64,000 bases of DNA, taken from assembly GCA_951813575.1 (NCBI GenBank), contig OX638375.1:1465001-1529000 (forward strand), read 5' to 3'. Position 1 is the first letter of the stretch. Every line of letters begins with the position of its first letter. Source of the DNA: Candidatus Binatia bacterium. Its GTDB lineage: Bacteria > Desulfobacterota > Binatia > UBA9968 > JAJDTQ01. This document shows positions 8,586 to 17,363 of the stretch, in pieces. Under the pieces are notes generated by a model. It had not been told where the DNA came from. It made no database searches and saw nothing but the letters and a program-made list of their open reading frames with translations. The translations under genes were made by a program, and so were the position numbers.

Positions 8586-9312
8586 CGACGCCTCCGGCCG
8601 CCGCCATGGCTTCGGCAAGTGAAAAGGCTCCGTTGTAAAGCGCCCTGCCCACGATGACCCCCTCGATACCCTCGTCCGCCAGAACCGCCAGGGTGCGGAT
8701 GTCGTCCAGCGAGCCGATCCCGCCGGACGCGATGACCGGGATGCCCACCGCCCGGGCCAACCGGACGGTCTGCTCCGCGTTGGCCCCCGAGCCCGTGCCG
8801 TCTCGGCTGATGTCGGTGTAGATGATCCGGGCGGCGCCGTCGTCCTCGCACCGGCGCGCCAGCTCCACCGCGTCCATGGCCGTGTCGTCGCGCCAGCCCC
8901 GGACTGCCACCTTCCCGGCCCGCGCGTCGATGCCCACCACCACCCGGCCGGGGAACCGCTCGCATGCCGCCCGCAGAAAATCCTGGTCCTCGTACGCCTT
9001 GGTGCCGATCACGACGCGCTCCACGCCCGCGTCCATGGCCTGCCCCACCGCCTCGAGGGTCCTCAGCCCACCGCCCACTTCCACGGCCACGCCGGATTCG
9101 GCGCAGATGGCGGCCAGCTCCGGCAGGTGGACCGGACGGCCCTCCACCGCGCCGTTGAGGTCCACCACGTGAATCATGCGGGCGCCCTCTTCCACCAGGT
9201 GCCGGGCAGCGTCCAGGGGCTGCTGGTAGTACACCGTCTCCTGGTCCATGTCGCCCTGGTACAGGCGCACGCAGCGGCCGTCCTTGATGTCGATGGCGGG
9301 AATGATCAGCAT
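8575..9312 (-). CDS. hisA: ProFAR isomerase HisA
   Basis: 245-residue (beta/alpha)8 phosphoribosylformimino-5-aminoimidazole carboxamide ribotide isomerase, fourth step of histidine synthesis. Catalytic Asp8 is in [11 protein letters not shown]. Other signatures are [17 protein letters not shown] and the C-terminal phosphate site [12 protein letters not shown]. Although the frame stays open to 9450, ATG at 9312 gives the canonical HisA N-terminus. The stop overlaps hisF; hisH lies 47 bp upstream. Cytoplasmic. Confidence 0.95.
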   Translation of the reverse strand: MLIIPAIDIKDGRCVRLYQGDMDQETVYYQQPLDAARHLVEEGARMIHVVDLNGAVEGRPVHLPELAAICAESGVAVEVGGGLRTLEAVGQAMDAGVERVVIGTKAYEDQDFLRAACERFPGRVVVGIDARAGKVAVRGWRDDTAMDAVELARRCEDDGAARIIYTDISRDGTGSGANAEQTVRLARAVGIPVIASGGIGSLDDIRTLAVLADEGIEGVIVGRALYNGAFSLAEAMAAAGGVDAH

Positions 9313-9359
9313 GTCGGCGAAAACAATTGAGCGGCCTGTACCGGGAAACCGGGCATGAG

Positions 9360-9986
9360 TCAGGCCGTAGCCCCGTTCTCGGCAAAGCGCCCGAAGTTCT
9401 CGAGGATGCGCAGGCCGATGGCCTGGCTCTTCTCGGGATGGAACTGGCACGCGAACAGATGGTCGTTCGCGATGCTGGAAACGAACGGCCTCCCGTGGGA
9501 GGTGACGGTGGCCACCGCCGACTCGTCGGCGGGCGCCGCGTAGAACGAGTGCACGAAGTAGACCTGGGCGCCGTCTTCGATACCTTCCAGGAAGCGCGTG
9601 GGCTTTCGGATCTCGATGGCGTTCCAGCCCATGTGCGGCACCTTGAGATCGCCAGCGGCGGAGAACCCGAGGACTTTCCCAGGCACCAGCCCGAGGCCGT
9701 CCGGCGAGCCGAACTCCTCGCTCTCCTCGAAAAGAAGTTGCAGCCCCAGGCAGATCCCCAGAAACGGCCGCTTCCGGCGCACCACGTCCCGGATGACGTC
9801 CACCAGCCCAAACCGCTGGAGATTCTCCATGCAGGTATGGAACGCCCCCACCCCGGGAAGCACGACCCCCCGGGCGTCGGCGATGCGACCGGGGTCCCGG
9901 GTGACGTCGGCCTGAAAGCCCACCCGTTCCAGCCCCTTCTGCACGCTCCTCAGATTACCCATGCCGTAGTCGACGACGGCGATCAC
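9360..9986 (-). CDS. hisH: Imidazole glycerol phosphate synthase, glutaminase subunit HisH
   Basis: 208-residue class I glutamine amidotransferase that feeds ammonia to HisF. The catalytic triad is visible as Cys79 (FLGICLGLQLLFE), His183 and Glu185 (FHPEKS). The start codon is GTG (9986), preceded by GGAGGAG with 5 bp spacing. That ribosome-binding site lies only about 10 bp from MITE-like copy 3, which separates hisH from hisB, so hisH-hisA-hisF may depend on read-through of the element or on a promoter within it. Confidence 0.95.
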   Translation of the reverse strand: MIAVVDYGMGNLRSVQKGLERVGFQADVTRDPGRIADARGVVLPGVGAFHTCMENLQRFGLVDVIRDVVRRKRPFLGICLGLQLLFEESEEFGSPDGLGLVPGKVLGFSAAGDLKVPHMGWNAIEIRKPTRFLEGIEDGAQVYFVHSFYAAPADESAVATVTSHGRPFVSSIANDHLFACQFHPEKSQAIGLRILENFGRFAENGATA

Positions 9987-10004
9987 TATAGCTCCTCCGA
10001 CAAC

Positions 10005-10214
10005 CTAGTGTCCTGTCTGGTTAATTCGCACCATAATCTGCTTGTCTTTTTCGCCGTCGGCTGCGTACGTCACCCCGGGCCCCGGGTCAGGCCCGGGGCA
10101 AGCTTGACCCGGGGTCTTCCTCGCGTGGTAACCGCCACTGCTCGTCATCGCGCCTTGCCGACGACGAAAAATCCTGCGCATCTTATGGCGCGAATTAACC
10201 AGACAGGACACTGG
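10005..10214. mobile_element. MITE-like element, copy 3 (type B termini)
   Basis: About 210 bp. The internal core is the same as in copies 1 and 2 (CGTCGGCTGCG, the CCCCGGG/CCCGGGG palindrome, GGTAACCGCCACTGCTCGTC), but the terminal inverted repeats differ. They read AGTGTCCTGTCTGGTTAATT and match over 29 of 30 positions. The left border is CTAG; the right border reads CTGG, probably a mutated CTAG. It is inserted within the his operon between hisB and hisH and contains no gene. Confidence 0.8.
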
Positions 10215-10246
10215 AACGCTTCCGCAGAATCACAGGTGTGCTGAGA

Positions 10247-10393
10247 GAGCCGGGTGGGCGGCGTCCCGGAAATCTGTCGACGGCCGGCGGACGTGATCCG
10301 TGACCCCAATCCACCACATGTTTCGCGCGACGCAGAACAGCCCGACCCCGGCAGAACCGTCGCCTGATTTCCGGGACGCCGCCCACCCGGCTC
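10247..10393. repeat. 28-bp perfect inverted repeat between hisB and MITE copy 3
   Basis: GAGCCGGGTGGGCGGCGTCC... at 10247-10274 is the exact reverse complement of 10366-10393, with a 91 bp spacer. It sits in the 10215-10433 gap that has no credible gene. It may be another small non-autonomous element or a large hairpin; no CTAG or clear target duplication is visible at its borders. Confidence 0.65.
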
Positions 10394-10433
10394 GGCCCCG
10401 GCAAAACGGATCCCCCGCTGCCGCGGCCCACGA

Positions 10434-11021
10434 TCACAGACTCCCTTTCGTGGAAAGCACCCCCTCGATCCGCTCGTCCAACCCCGTGGCCCGGTCCATG
10501 GCCCGGGCGAACCCCTTGAAGCACGCCTCGATGACGTGGTGCGGGTTCTCACCGTGCTGCACGTCCATGTGCAGGTTCATGCCAAGCTGGTTGACGAAGG
10601 CCTGGTAGAACTCGTGCGGCAGGTCGGTGTCGAAGGTCCCCACCCGGCCGCCCCGGATCTTCACCCGGTAGGCCATATAGGGCCGGCCGCTCAGGTCCAC
10701 CACCACCCGCGCCAGCGCCTCGTCCAGCGGCACCGTGGCCTCGCCGAACCGGCGGATGCCGTGCTTGTCCCCGAGAGCGTCCTTGAACGCCTGCCCGAGG
10801 GTGAGGCCCACGTCCTCCACGGTGTGGTGGTAGTCCACCTCGAGGTCCCCCACCGCCTTGATCGAGAGGTCGAACAGGCCGTGACGCGAGAAGATCTCCA
10901 GCATGTGGTCGAAGAACGGGATGCCCGTCTCCACCTGCGCCAGGCCCTTGCCGTCGATGTCGACCACGGTGGTGATGTCCGTCTCCCTGGTCTTGCGGTG
11001 AACCGTTGCCGTTCTGCCCAT
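10434..11021 (-). CDS. hisB: Imidazoleglycerol-phosphate dehydratase HisB
   Basis: 195-residue monofunctional IGPD (no N-terminal histidinol phosphatase domain), a Mn-dependent dehydratase of histidine synthesis. Metal-binding His clusters are visible in FFDHMLEI, DYHHTVEDVG and QHGENPHHVIE. Start ATG at 11021 follows AGGAG with about 7 bp spacing. The hisD stop lies 28 bp upstream. More than 400 bp of repeat DNA follow before hisH. Confidence 0.96.
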   Translation of the reverse strand: MGRTATVHRKTRETDITTVVDIDGKGLAQVETGIPFFDHMLEIFSRHGLFDLSIKAVGDLEVDYHHTVEDVGLTLGQAFKDALGDKHGIRRFGEATVPLDEALARVVVDLSGRPYMAYRVKIRGGRVGTFDTDLPHEFYQAFVNQLGMNLHMDVQHGENPHHVIEACFKGFARAMDRATGLDERIEGVLSTKGSL

Positions 11022-11049
11022 CTTTACTCTCCTGACCCGTGTCCGGCGC

Positions 11050-12342
11050 TCAGCCCGCCGGGTTCCGCGCTTCCACGGCCCGGGCGTGCTCGTGCAATCC
11101 CTCCCGGCGCGCCAGGTGGATGACGGCCGGGGCCAGCGCCGCCAAGCCCTTGGCCTCCGCCCGCACGATGCTGGTCCGCTTGACGAAATCGTAGGCCCCC
11201 AGGGGCGAGAAGAAGCGCGCGCTGCCGCCCGTGGGCAGCACGTGGTTGGGGCCGGCCACGTAGTCGCCGAGGGGCGGCGTGGCGTAGGCCCCGACGAAGA
11301 TCGCGCCGGCGTTGCGCACCGCGTCGACGCACTTCTCCGGCTTCCGCACCATGATCTGGACGTGCTCGGGGGCGATGGCGTTGGTGATGTCCACCGCCTC
11401 CTTCAGCGAGCGCGACACCATGATGGTGCCGAAGCGCCGCAGCGCCCCGAGGGTGATGGCCTGCCGCCGGGTGCTCTTGAGCTGCTCCGCGATGGCCGCC
11501 TGGACCTTGCGGGCCGTGGCCATGGAGGGCGTGACGCACACCGCCGCCGCCAGCTCGTCGTGCTCCGCCTGGGACAGCATGTCCGCGGCCACGTAGTGCG
11601 GGTCCGCCGATCCGTCCACCAGCAGCAGCACCTCGCTGGGGCCGGCGATGGAGTCGATGGCCACCTGGCCGAACACGAGCCGCTTGGCCGCCGCCACGTA
11701 CACGTTTCCCGGACCCACGATCTTGTCCACCCGCGGAACGGTCTCGGTGCCGTAGGCCAGCGCGGCCACCGCCTGGGCGCCCCCCACGCGGAAAACCCGA
11801 TGAGCGCCGGCGATGCGGGCCGCCGCCAGCACCAGCGCGGCCTCTTCCTGGACCGGGGTGGTGACCACCACCTCCCGGACCCCGGCGGCCACCGCCGGGA
11901 TCACGGTCATCAGCACGGTGGACGGATAGGCGGCCTTGCCGCCGGGCACGTAGGCGCCGGCCCGTTCCACCGGGCTGATGCGCTGCCCCAGCTCCAGCCC
12001 CAGCGGGTCGCGGTAGCGCCAGCTCTTCTCCACCTGACGGCGGTGAAAACGCCGGATGCGGGCCGCCGCCAGCCGCAGCCACCGCAGGTCCTCCCTCGAA
12101 ACGTTCTCCCGGGCCCGGTCCAGCTCGTCCGCCGAAACCTCGATGTCGGAGCGCTTCAGGTTGACGCCGTCGAACGCCTTGGCGTACCGCACAAGGGCCC
12201 TGTCCCCGTGACGGCGCACGTTCTCGATGATCTCCGCCACCCGCGCCTCGACGTCCCGCTCGATCTCGCCGCGGCGCCGAAGGATCCGGTCCAGCCTCTT
12301 CCTGAAGCCGGCATCGGTGGTCTTCACGATGTCAATCGTCAC
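11050..12342 (-). CDS. hisD: Histidinol dehydrogenase HisD
   Basis: 430-residue Zn-dependent enzyme that oxidises L-histidinol to histidine with two NAD+. Diagnostic stretches are [37 protein letters not shown], the catalytic region [11 protein letters not shown] and [18 protein letters not shown]. The start is GTG at 12342, inside the 3' end of murA (11 bp overlap), with AAGGG upstream. In many genomes hisG lies between murA and hisD; here it is absent. Confidence 0.96.
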   Translation of the reverse strand: MTIDIVKTTDAGFRKRLDRILRRRGEIERDVEARVAEIIENVRRHGDRALVRYAKAFDGVNLKRSDIEVSADELDRARENVSREDLRWLRLAAARIRRFHRRQVEKSWRYRDPLGLELGQRISPVERAGAYVPGGKAAYPSTVLMTVIPAVAAGVREVVVTTPVQEEAALVLAAARIAGAHRVFRVGGAQAVAALAYGTETVPRVDKIVGPGNVYVAAAKRLVFGQVAIDSIAGPSEVLLLVDGSADPHYVAADMLSQAEHDELAAAVCVTPSMATARKVQAAIAEQLKSTRRQAITLGALRRFGTIMVSRSLKEAVDITNAIAPEHVQIMVRKPEKCVDAVRNAGAIFVGAYATPPLGDYVAGPNHVLPTGGSARFFSPLGAYDFVKRTSIVRAEAKGLAALAPAVIHLARREGLHEHARAVEARNPAG

Positions 12343-13600
12343 GGCTCACCCTTCGTATGTCCGCGCCCAGACCGGCGAGCTTGCCCTCGATGTTCTCGTA
12401 GCCGCGGTCCAGGTGGTACACCCGCGACACCTCGGTCTCGCCTCCGGCCACCAGACCCGCCAGCACCAGCGACATGCTCGCCCGCAGGTCCGTCGCCATC
12501 ACCGGCGCCCCGGACAGCTCCGCCACCCCCCGGACCGTGGCCTGGTTGCCGTCGAGGGTGATACGCGCGCCCATGCGGTTGAGCTCCTGGGCGTGCATGA
12601 AGCGGTTCTCGAAAATGTTCTCGGTGATAACGCTGGTTCCGTCCGAAACCGCCATCAGCACCATCATCTGCGCCTGCAGGTCCGTCGGGAAACCCGGATA
12701 CGGCAGCGTCGCCACATCCGTGCTGCGGACCCGGCCGTTGCCGGTCACCCGGACGCCTCCCGCCTCCTCCGCCACCCGCGCGCCGGTCTCCCGGAGCTTG
12801 GCGGCGAAGGCCTCGATGTGGTCGACACGGGCATCCTCGATCAGCACGTTGCCCCCGGTGAGCGCCGCGCCCACCATGAAGGTGCCCGCCTCGATGCGGT
12901 CCGGGCTCATCTCGTGGGCCATGCCGTGAAGCTCGCCGACGCCCTCGATGCGGATGACGTCGCCGCCGGCCCCGCTCACCCTGGCGCCCATCTTCGCCAG
13001 CACCGCCCCAAGCTCGGCCACCTCCGGCTCGCGGGCGGCGTTGCGGATCACCGTCTCGCCGCGGGCCAGGGTCGCGGCCATCATGAGGTTCTCGGTGGCG
13101 CCCACGGAAGGGAACCCGAGATCGATGACCGCTCCCTTGAGCTCCCGCGCCCGGGCCTCGATGTAGCCGTGGTCCTGGCGGATGCACGCGCCCATGCGCT
13201 CCATTCCCTGGAGGTGCAGGTCCACCGGCCGGGTGCCGATGGCGCAGCCGCCGGGGGTCGATACCCGTGCCTCGCCGAACCGCGCCAGCAAAGGCCCCAG
13301 CACCAGGAAGGAGGCGCGCATGGTCTTCACCAGGTCGTAGGGCGCCTCCAGCTCCTGGACCTTGTCCGCGGTAAGCTCCAGGGGTCCGCCGGCCACCACG
13401 TCCTTCTCGATGGTCACCCCCAGGCGCGACAGCAGCCGCAGGGTCGTGCTGACGTCGCGAAGCGCGGGCACCCGGCCGTAGCAGCACTTGTCGGCGGTCA
13501 GAAGCGACGAGATGATCACCGGGAGCGCCGCGTTCTTGGAGCCGCCGAGGGCCACCGACCCTTCGAGAACCGTCCCGCCGTTGATGATGATGCTGTCCAA
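12332..13600 (-). CDS. murA: UDP-N-acetylglucosamine 1-carboxyvinyltransferase MurA
   Basis: 422-residue EPSP-synthase-fold enzyme that adds enolpyruvate from PEP to UDP-GlcNAc, first committed step of peptidoglycan synthesis. The catalytic, fosfomycin-targeted Cys119 lies in [16 protein letters not shown], and Lys22 is in GGSKNAALP. The start is an unusual TTG at 13600, with GGAG 8 bp upstream; there is no ATG nearby and the next residues (DSIIINGG) fit the family N-terminus. The prmC stop is 21 bp upstream. Confidence 0.95.
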   Translation of the reverse strand: MDSIIINGGTVLEGSVALGGSKNAALPVIISSLLTADKCCYGRVPALRDVSTTLRLLSRLGVTIEKDVVAGGPLELTADKVQELEAPYDLVKTMRASFLVLGPLLARFGEARVSTPGGCAIGTRPVDLHLQGMERMGACIRQDHGYIEARARELKGAVIDLGFPSVGATENLMMAATLARGETVIRNAAREPEVAELGAVLAKMGARVSGAGGDVIRIEGVGELHGMAHEMSPDRIEAGTFMVGAALTGGNVLIEDARVDHIEAFAAKLRETGARVAEEAGGVRVTGNGRVRSTDVATLPYPGFPTDLQAQMMVLMAVSDGTSVITENIFENRFMHAQELNRMGARITLDGNQATVRGVAELSGAPVMATDLRASMSLVLAGLVAGGETEVSRVYHLDRGYENIEGKLAGLGADIRRVSRDD

Positions 13601-13621
13601 TCCCTCGACTCCGTGTTGGTG

Positions 13622-14506
13622 TCAGACGCCCGGCATCCGTTCCGCGGTCACCACCCGCGGAAGCCCGGCGTAGTCCCGCCGCACCCCGACCCGGTGGAGC
13701 TTCTCCTGCGCCTGGAACAGCCCCGAGACGTCGGCGCCCTGCTCCGCCCCCACCTCCACGGCCAGCATGCCGCCCGCCCGGAGGTGGCGGACTCCGCCGC
13801 GGACGAGCCTCCGGCAGAAGCCCATGCCGTCGCCGCCGCCGTCCAGCGCCAGGGCCGGCTCCCAGTCCCGCACGTCGCGCTGCAAGCCGGCGATCTCACC
13901 GCTGGGGACATAGGGCGGATTCGACACCAGCACGTCGAACCACCCGGAAAGCCCCCGCACCGGCGCGAACAGGTCCCCCCGGCGCCAACGAATCCGATCG
14001 CCGAGACCGTGCCGTGCCGCGTTCTCCCGGGCGACCTCCAGGGCTGGCGCGGATACGTCGGTGGCCCACACCTCCGCCCGCGCGCTTTCCTTCGCCAGGG
14101 AGACCGCCACCGCGCCGCTGCCCGTGCCGATCTCCAGGATGCGGCACGGCCCGCGGCGCGAAGGCAGGAACTCCAGCACGGTCTCCACCAGGTGCTCGGT
14201 CTCCGGCCGGGGGATCAGCACGTCCGGCGTCACCCGGAAGTCCAGCGACCAGAACTCCTGCGACCCGGTCACGTAGGCCACGGGCTCGGCCCGGACCCGC
14301 CGGGACACCAGTTCCTCGAACCCTTGGGTCTGAACGTCCCGCAACGCGCGCTCCGGGTTCCGGTAGAGGTCCTCCCTCGACCACCCGAGGGACTTCATCA
14401 ACAAGACCTCGGCGTCGAGCTTCGGCGTGCCCACGCCGGCCTGCTTGAGCCGGGCGGCCGCGCGCCGCAACGCGTCCGCGACGTTCTCTGTCGCCTGCGG
14501 TTCCAC
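13622..14506 (-). CDS. prmC: Peptide chain release factor N5-glutamine methyltransferase PrmC
   Basis: 294-residue SAM-dependent methyltransferase that modifies the Gln of the GGQ motif in release factors. The SAM motif is ILEIGTGSGAVAVSLA, and the catalytic NPPY tetrapeptide is in VSNPPYVPSGEI. The start is GTG at 14506, 4 bp after the prfA stop, so it is translationally coupled to the gene for its substrate. Cytoplasmic; standard prfA-prmC pair. Confidence 0.95.
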   Translation of the reverse strand: MEPQATENVADALRRAAARLKQAGVGTPKLDAEVLLMKSLGWSREDLYRNPERALRDVQTQGFEELVSRRVRAEPVAYVTGSQEFWSLDFRVTPDVLIPRPETEHLVETVLEFLPSRRGPCRILEIGTGSGAVAVSLAKESARAEVWATDVSAPALEVARENAARHGLGDRIRWRRGDLFAPVRGLSGWFDVLVSNPPYVPSGEIAGLQRDVRDWEPALALDGGGDGMGFCRRLVRGGVRHLRAGGMLAVEVGAEQGADVSGLFQAQEKLHRVGVRRDYAGLPRVVTAERMPGV

Positions 14507-14510
14507 TGGA

Positions 14511-15575
14511 TCAAGCCGTGGCCTGGAGCGCTTCCGCCTGGTGGAAGGTGATCAGACCGTCGATCAGGTCCTTGACCCCGCCGTCCATGACCTGGTCGAG
14601 CTTGTACAGGGTCAGGTTGATCCGGTGGTCGGTCACGCGCCCCTGGGGGAAGTTGTAGGTGCGGATCCGCTCGCTGCGGTCACCGCTGCCCACCATGAGC
14701 TTCCGCGAGGCGGCGATCTCCGAGCGCTGCGCCTCCTGGTTCTTCTCCAGCAGACGGGCGCGCAGGATCTTGAGGCCCTTGGCCTTGTTCTTGTGCTGCG
14801 ACTTTTCGTCCTGGCACGACACCACGATGCCCGTGGGCACGTGGGTGATCCGCACCGCGGAGTCCGTGGTGTTGACGCTCTGCCCGCCGGGACCCGAAGA
14901 GCGGAAGACGTCGATGCGCAGCTCCCTGGGGTCGATGTCGACGTCCACGTCGTCGGCTTCCGGGAGCACCGCCACGGTCACCGCCGAGGTGTGGATTCGT
15001 CCCGAGGTCTCGGTCACCGGGACCCGCTGGACCCGGTGCACGCCGCCCTCGAACTTGAGCTGGCTGTAGGCCCCCTGTCCCTCGATGAGCGCGATGACCT
15101 CCTTGAACCCGCCCAGGCCGGTGGGGTTGGAGCTCAGCACCTCGACCTTCCAGCCCCTGGTCTCCGCATAGCGGCTGTACATGCGGAAGAGGTCCGCGCT
15201 GAAGAGCGACGCCTCCTCGCCGCCCGTGCCGGCGCGGATCTCGAGCAGGACGTTCTTTCCGTCGTGGGGGTCCCTCGGCAGAAGCAGTATCCTGAGCTGC
15301 TGCTCCAGCGCTTCCTGTCTCTCCTTGAGCGCCGTCAGCTCCTCGGCGGCCAGTTCCTGGAGCTCCGGGTCCCCGTCCTCCAGCAGCTCGCGGTTGTCCC
15401 GGGCCTCCTGGTCGAGCTTGCGCAACTCGCGGTAGCACGCCACCATCTCGGCCAGATCCGACCGCTCCTTGGCGACCCTGGAGTACTCCTTGCGGTCCTC
15501 CACCAGCTTGGGATCCGCCAGCAGGTCCTCCAGCTCGTCGTAACGGCTCTCGACCTCGGCCATTTTTTCGAGCAT
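14511..15575 (-). CDS. prfA: Peptide chain release factor 1
   Basis: 354-residue RF1, recognising UAA/UAG stop codons. The codon-recognition tripeptide is in [15 protein letters not shown] (PVT at 186-188; RF2 would have SPF) and the catalytic GGQ is at 230-232 in [16 protein letters not shown] coiled N-terminal domain covers residues 1-100. ATG at 15575 fits the family N-terminus. An in-frame GTG two codons upstream (15581) has GGAG at better spacing (8 bp) and may be the real start. The frame runs further upstream to 15896, but through the terminator and rpmE. A strong intrinsic terminator lies directly ahead. Confidence 0.95.
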   Translation of the reverse strand: MLEKMAEVESRYDELEDLLADPKLVEDRKEYSRVAKERSDLAEMVACYRELRKLDQEARDNRELLEDGDPELQELAAEELTALKERQEALEQQLRILLLPRDPHDGKNVLLEIRAGTGGEEASLFSADLFRMYSRYAETRGWKVEVLSSNPTGLGGFKEVIALIEGQGAYSQLKFEGGVHRVQRVPVTETSGRIHTSAVTVAVLPEADDVDVDIDPRELRIDVFRSSGPGGQSVNTTDSAVRITHVPTGIVVSCQDEKSQHKNKAKGLKILRARLLEKNQEAQRSEIAASRKLMVGSGDRSERIRTYNFPQGRVTDHRINLTLYKLDQVMDGGVKDLIDGLITFHQAEALQATA

Positions 15576-15596
15576 GCCCACGGTTGGTTCTCCGAC

Positions 15597-15644
15597 AAAA
15601 AGCAAAGGGGCAAAGGGAATTCGCGCCACCCTTTGCCCCTTTGC
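15597..15644 (-). terminator. Intrinsic terminator/attenuator between rpmE and prfA
   Basis: On the minus strand a 16-bp perfect stem (arms 15629-15644 and 15602-15617, built from two GCAAAGGG units) with an 11-nt loop is followed by five T residues. It ends only about 21 nt before the prfA ATG, and the prfA Shine-Dalgarno GGAG starts 3 nt after the T-tract. It should terminate rpmE transcripts and leaves no room for a separate prfA promoter, so prfA must be reached by read-through or regulated attenuation. Confidence 0.85.
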
Positions 15645-15670
15645 CGTTAAGAGCCGGTCAGGAACGTCCC

Positions 15671-15874
15671 TCAGTCCTTGATACCGTATCTCCTCTTGAA
15701 CTTCTCGACCCGGCCGGCGGTATCGAGGAGCTTCTGTTTGCCGGTGTAGAACGGATGGCAGTTGGCGCAGATCTCGGTATGGATCGCCTTGGCGGTGGAC
15801 CGTACCTCGAAGGAGTGGCCGCAGGCGCATACCACGTTTACGAGCTGGTATTCGGGGTGAATTTCGGCTTTCAT
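15671..15874 (-). CDS. rpmE: 50S ribosomal protein L31
   Basis: 67-residue L31 of the zinc-containing (C+) type, with Cys16, Cys18, Cys36 and Cys39 ([21 protein letters not shown]). It is a large-subunit surface and bridge protein; in other bacteria the C+ form is favoured under zinc-replete conditions. Start ATG at 15874 has GAGG 7 bp upstream; the frame extends to 15994 only through repeat DNA. It heads the rpmE-prfA-prmC-murA-his gene run but is separated from prfA by an intrinsic terminator. Confidence 0.96.
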   Translation of the reverse strand: MKAEIHPEYQLVNVVCACGHSFEVRSTAKAIHTEICANCHPFYTGKQKLLDTAGRVEKFKRRYGIKD

Positions 15875-15953
15875 CGCAAACCTCAACTGAATCCACACTT
15901 TATAGCATGAAGCCGGTGCATCGCCAAACCTCGGCACACCGGTTTGCCCGTTG

Positions 15954-15976
15954 GGGCGGGCTGGAAACCCGCTCCC
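15954..15976. repeat. Short palindromic repeat GCGGG...CCCGC
   Basis: GGCGGGCTGGAAACCCGCTCC forms a small hairpin and recurs with one base change at 28684-28703 (GCTCG instead of GCTGG). Found only between genes. Confidence 0.5.
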
Positions 15977-15977
15977 G

Positions 15978-16187
15978 CTAGTGTCGTGTCCCACGTAAAT
16001 GTTGACAAAGATGCGCAGGATTTTTCGTTGTCGGCAAGGCGCGATGACGAGCAGTGGCGGTTACCACGCGAGGAAGACCCCGGGTCAAGCTTGCCCCGGG
16101 CCTGACCCGGGGCCCGGGGTGACCAACGCAGCCGACGACGAAAAAGACCAGCAGATTTGTCAACATTTACGTGGGACACGACACTAG
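15978..16187. mobile_element. MITE-like element, copy 2 (type A termini, inverted)
   Basis: 210 bp element with the same ~32 bp termini as copy 1 (CTAGTGTCGTGTCCCACG...), CTAG at both borders, and the shared core in opposite orientation. The palindrome in the core is longer by about 23 bp than in copy 1. It lies between the 3' end of the acyl-CoA dehydrogenase, whose TAG stop is formed by the CTAG border, and rpmE. With the adjacent short repeat it fills most of the 309-bp gap 15875-16183, which contains no gene. Confidence 0.85.
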
Positions 16188-17341
16188 TTGCCGAACTCCC
16201 GCAGCACGTGGCGCGCGATGACCATGCGCATGACCTCGGAGGCGCCCTCGGTGATGAGCCGGCTGCGCTGGTCGCGGAACCACAGCTCGATGGGGAGATC
16301 CGTGGTCAGCCCGACGCCGCCGTGGATCTGCAGCACCCGGTCCACCACCCGGAAGGACATCTCGTCGGCGAACACCTTGACCATGTACCCTTCGTTGCGC
16401 ATGTCCTCGCCCTGGTCGTACTTCCAGGCCGCGTGGTAGACCATGAGCGTGGCCGCGTGCAGCTCGGTGTAGGAGTCCGCCAGCTTGAACGAGATGGCCT
16501 GCCGATCGGCCAGCGGCTTGCCGAAGGTGACCCGCTGCTTGGCGTACGCGGCGCCCATCTCGATGGCGCGGCGGGCCACCCCGATGGCGCGCCCTCCGTG
16601 CTTGAGCCGGCCGATGCCGAGCCATTTCTGTCCCAGCTTGAAACCCTCGCCTTCCTCGCCGATCATGTTCGCCGCCGGAACCCGGCAGTTGTCGAACACG
16701 ATCTCGCACGGCTCGTAACCCATCATGGTCTTGTACTTGGCGGTGATCTTGACCCCCGGGTTGTCCATGTCCACCAGGATGCAGGAGATGCCGCCGTGGG
16801 AGCCCTTGCTGGGATCGGTGGCCACCATCACCTGGGCGAAGTCAGCCTCGTCCGCCTCGGTGATGAAGCGTTTGACGCCGTTGATCACGTATTCGTCGCC
16901 GTCGCGCACGGCCCGGGTGCGCATGGAGCCGGGGTCGGAGCCGGCGTCCGGCTCGGTCTGGGCGAAGCAGGCGCGCTTCTCGTCCCGGAGCAGCGGGTAG
17001 AGATAGCGGTCCTTCTGCTCTTCGTTCATGGCGTAGAGCACCGGCCGCACTTCCGGGCCGAAGATGCTGCGGCCGCGGGAAGGAATGGCCACCGAGCGGG
17101 CCACCTCGGCCCAGATGATGACCTGCGCCATCAGGCTCAGGCTGGCGCCGCCGAACTCCTCCGGCACGTCGAGCATCCAAAGCCCCATCTCCCGGGTCTT
17201 GGCCTCGAATTTCTCGCGGTACTCGGGCTTGAGCGTGACGCCGTCCCGGCACTCCATCTCCACCGGAATGAGCTCCTGGTCGACGAACTTCCGGACCGTG
17301 TCCTGAAGTATCTGCAGTTCTTCGGGTAGTGCGAAATCCAT
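16184..17341 (-). CDS. Acyl-CoA dehydrogenase
   Basis: 385-residue FAD-dependent acyl-CoA dehydrogenase catalysing alpha,beta-desaturation of an acyl-CoA. Family features are CFAQTEPDAGSDPGSMRTRA (FAD/substrate signature 1), YAKQRVTFGKPLADRQAISF (signature 2) and the C-terminal IHGGVGLTTDLPIELWFRD with ITEGASEVMRM, where the catalytic Glu is expected. No signal peptide. ATG at 17341 follows GGAGG (8 bp). It is the third gene of a zwf-hydrolase-acd run (22 bp gap). The TAG stop coincides with the border of MITE-like copy 2. Substrate not assigned. Confidence 0.93.
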   Translation of the reverse strand: MDFALPEELQILQDTVRKFVDQELIPVEMECRDGVTLKPEYREKFEAKTREMGLWMLDVPEEFGGASLSLMAQVIIWAEVARSVAIPSRGRSIFGPEVRPVLYAMNEEQKDRYLYPLLRDEKRACFAQTEPDAGSDPGSMRTRAVRDGDEYVINGVKRFITEADEADFAQVMVATDPSKGSHGGISCILVDMDNPGVKITAKYKTMMGYEPCEIVFDNCRVPAANMIGEEGEGFKLGQKWLGIGRLKHGGRAIGVARRAIEMGAAYAKQRVTFGKPLADRQAISFKLADSYTELHAATLMVYHAAWKYDQGEDMRNEGYMVKVFADEMSFRVVDRVLQIHGGVGLTTDLPIELWFRDQRSRLITEGASEVMRMVIARHVLREFGN

Positions 17342-17363
17342 GGATGGTTCCTCCGGTCGGCAG

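Noticed and set aside
12227..14551. 774-codon plus-strand frame across murA/prmC
   Set aside because: Antisense shadow of murA and prmC with no motif or ribosome-binding site.
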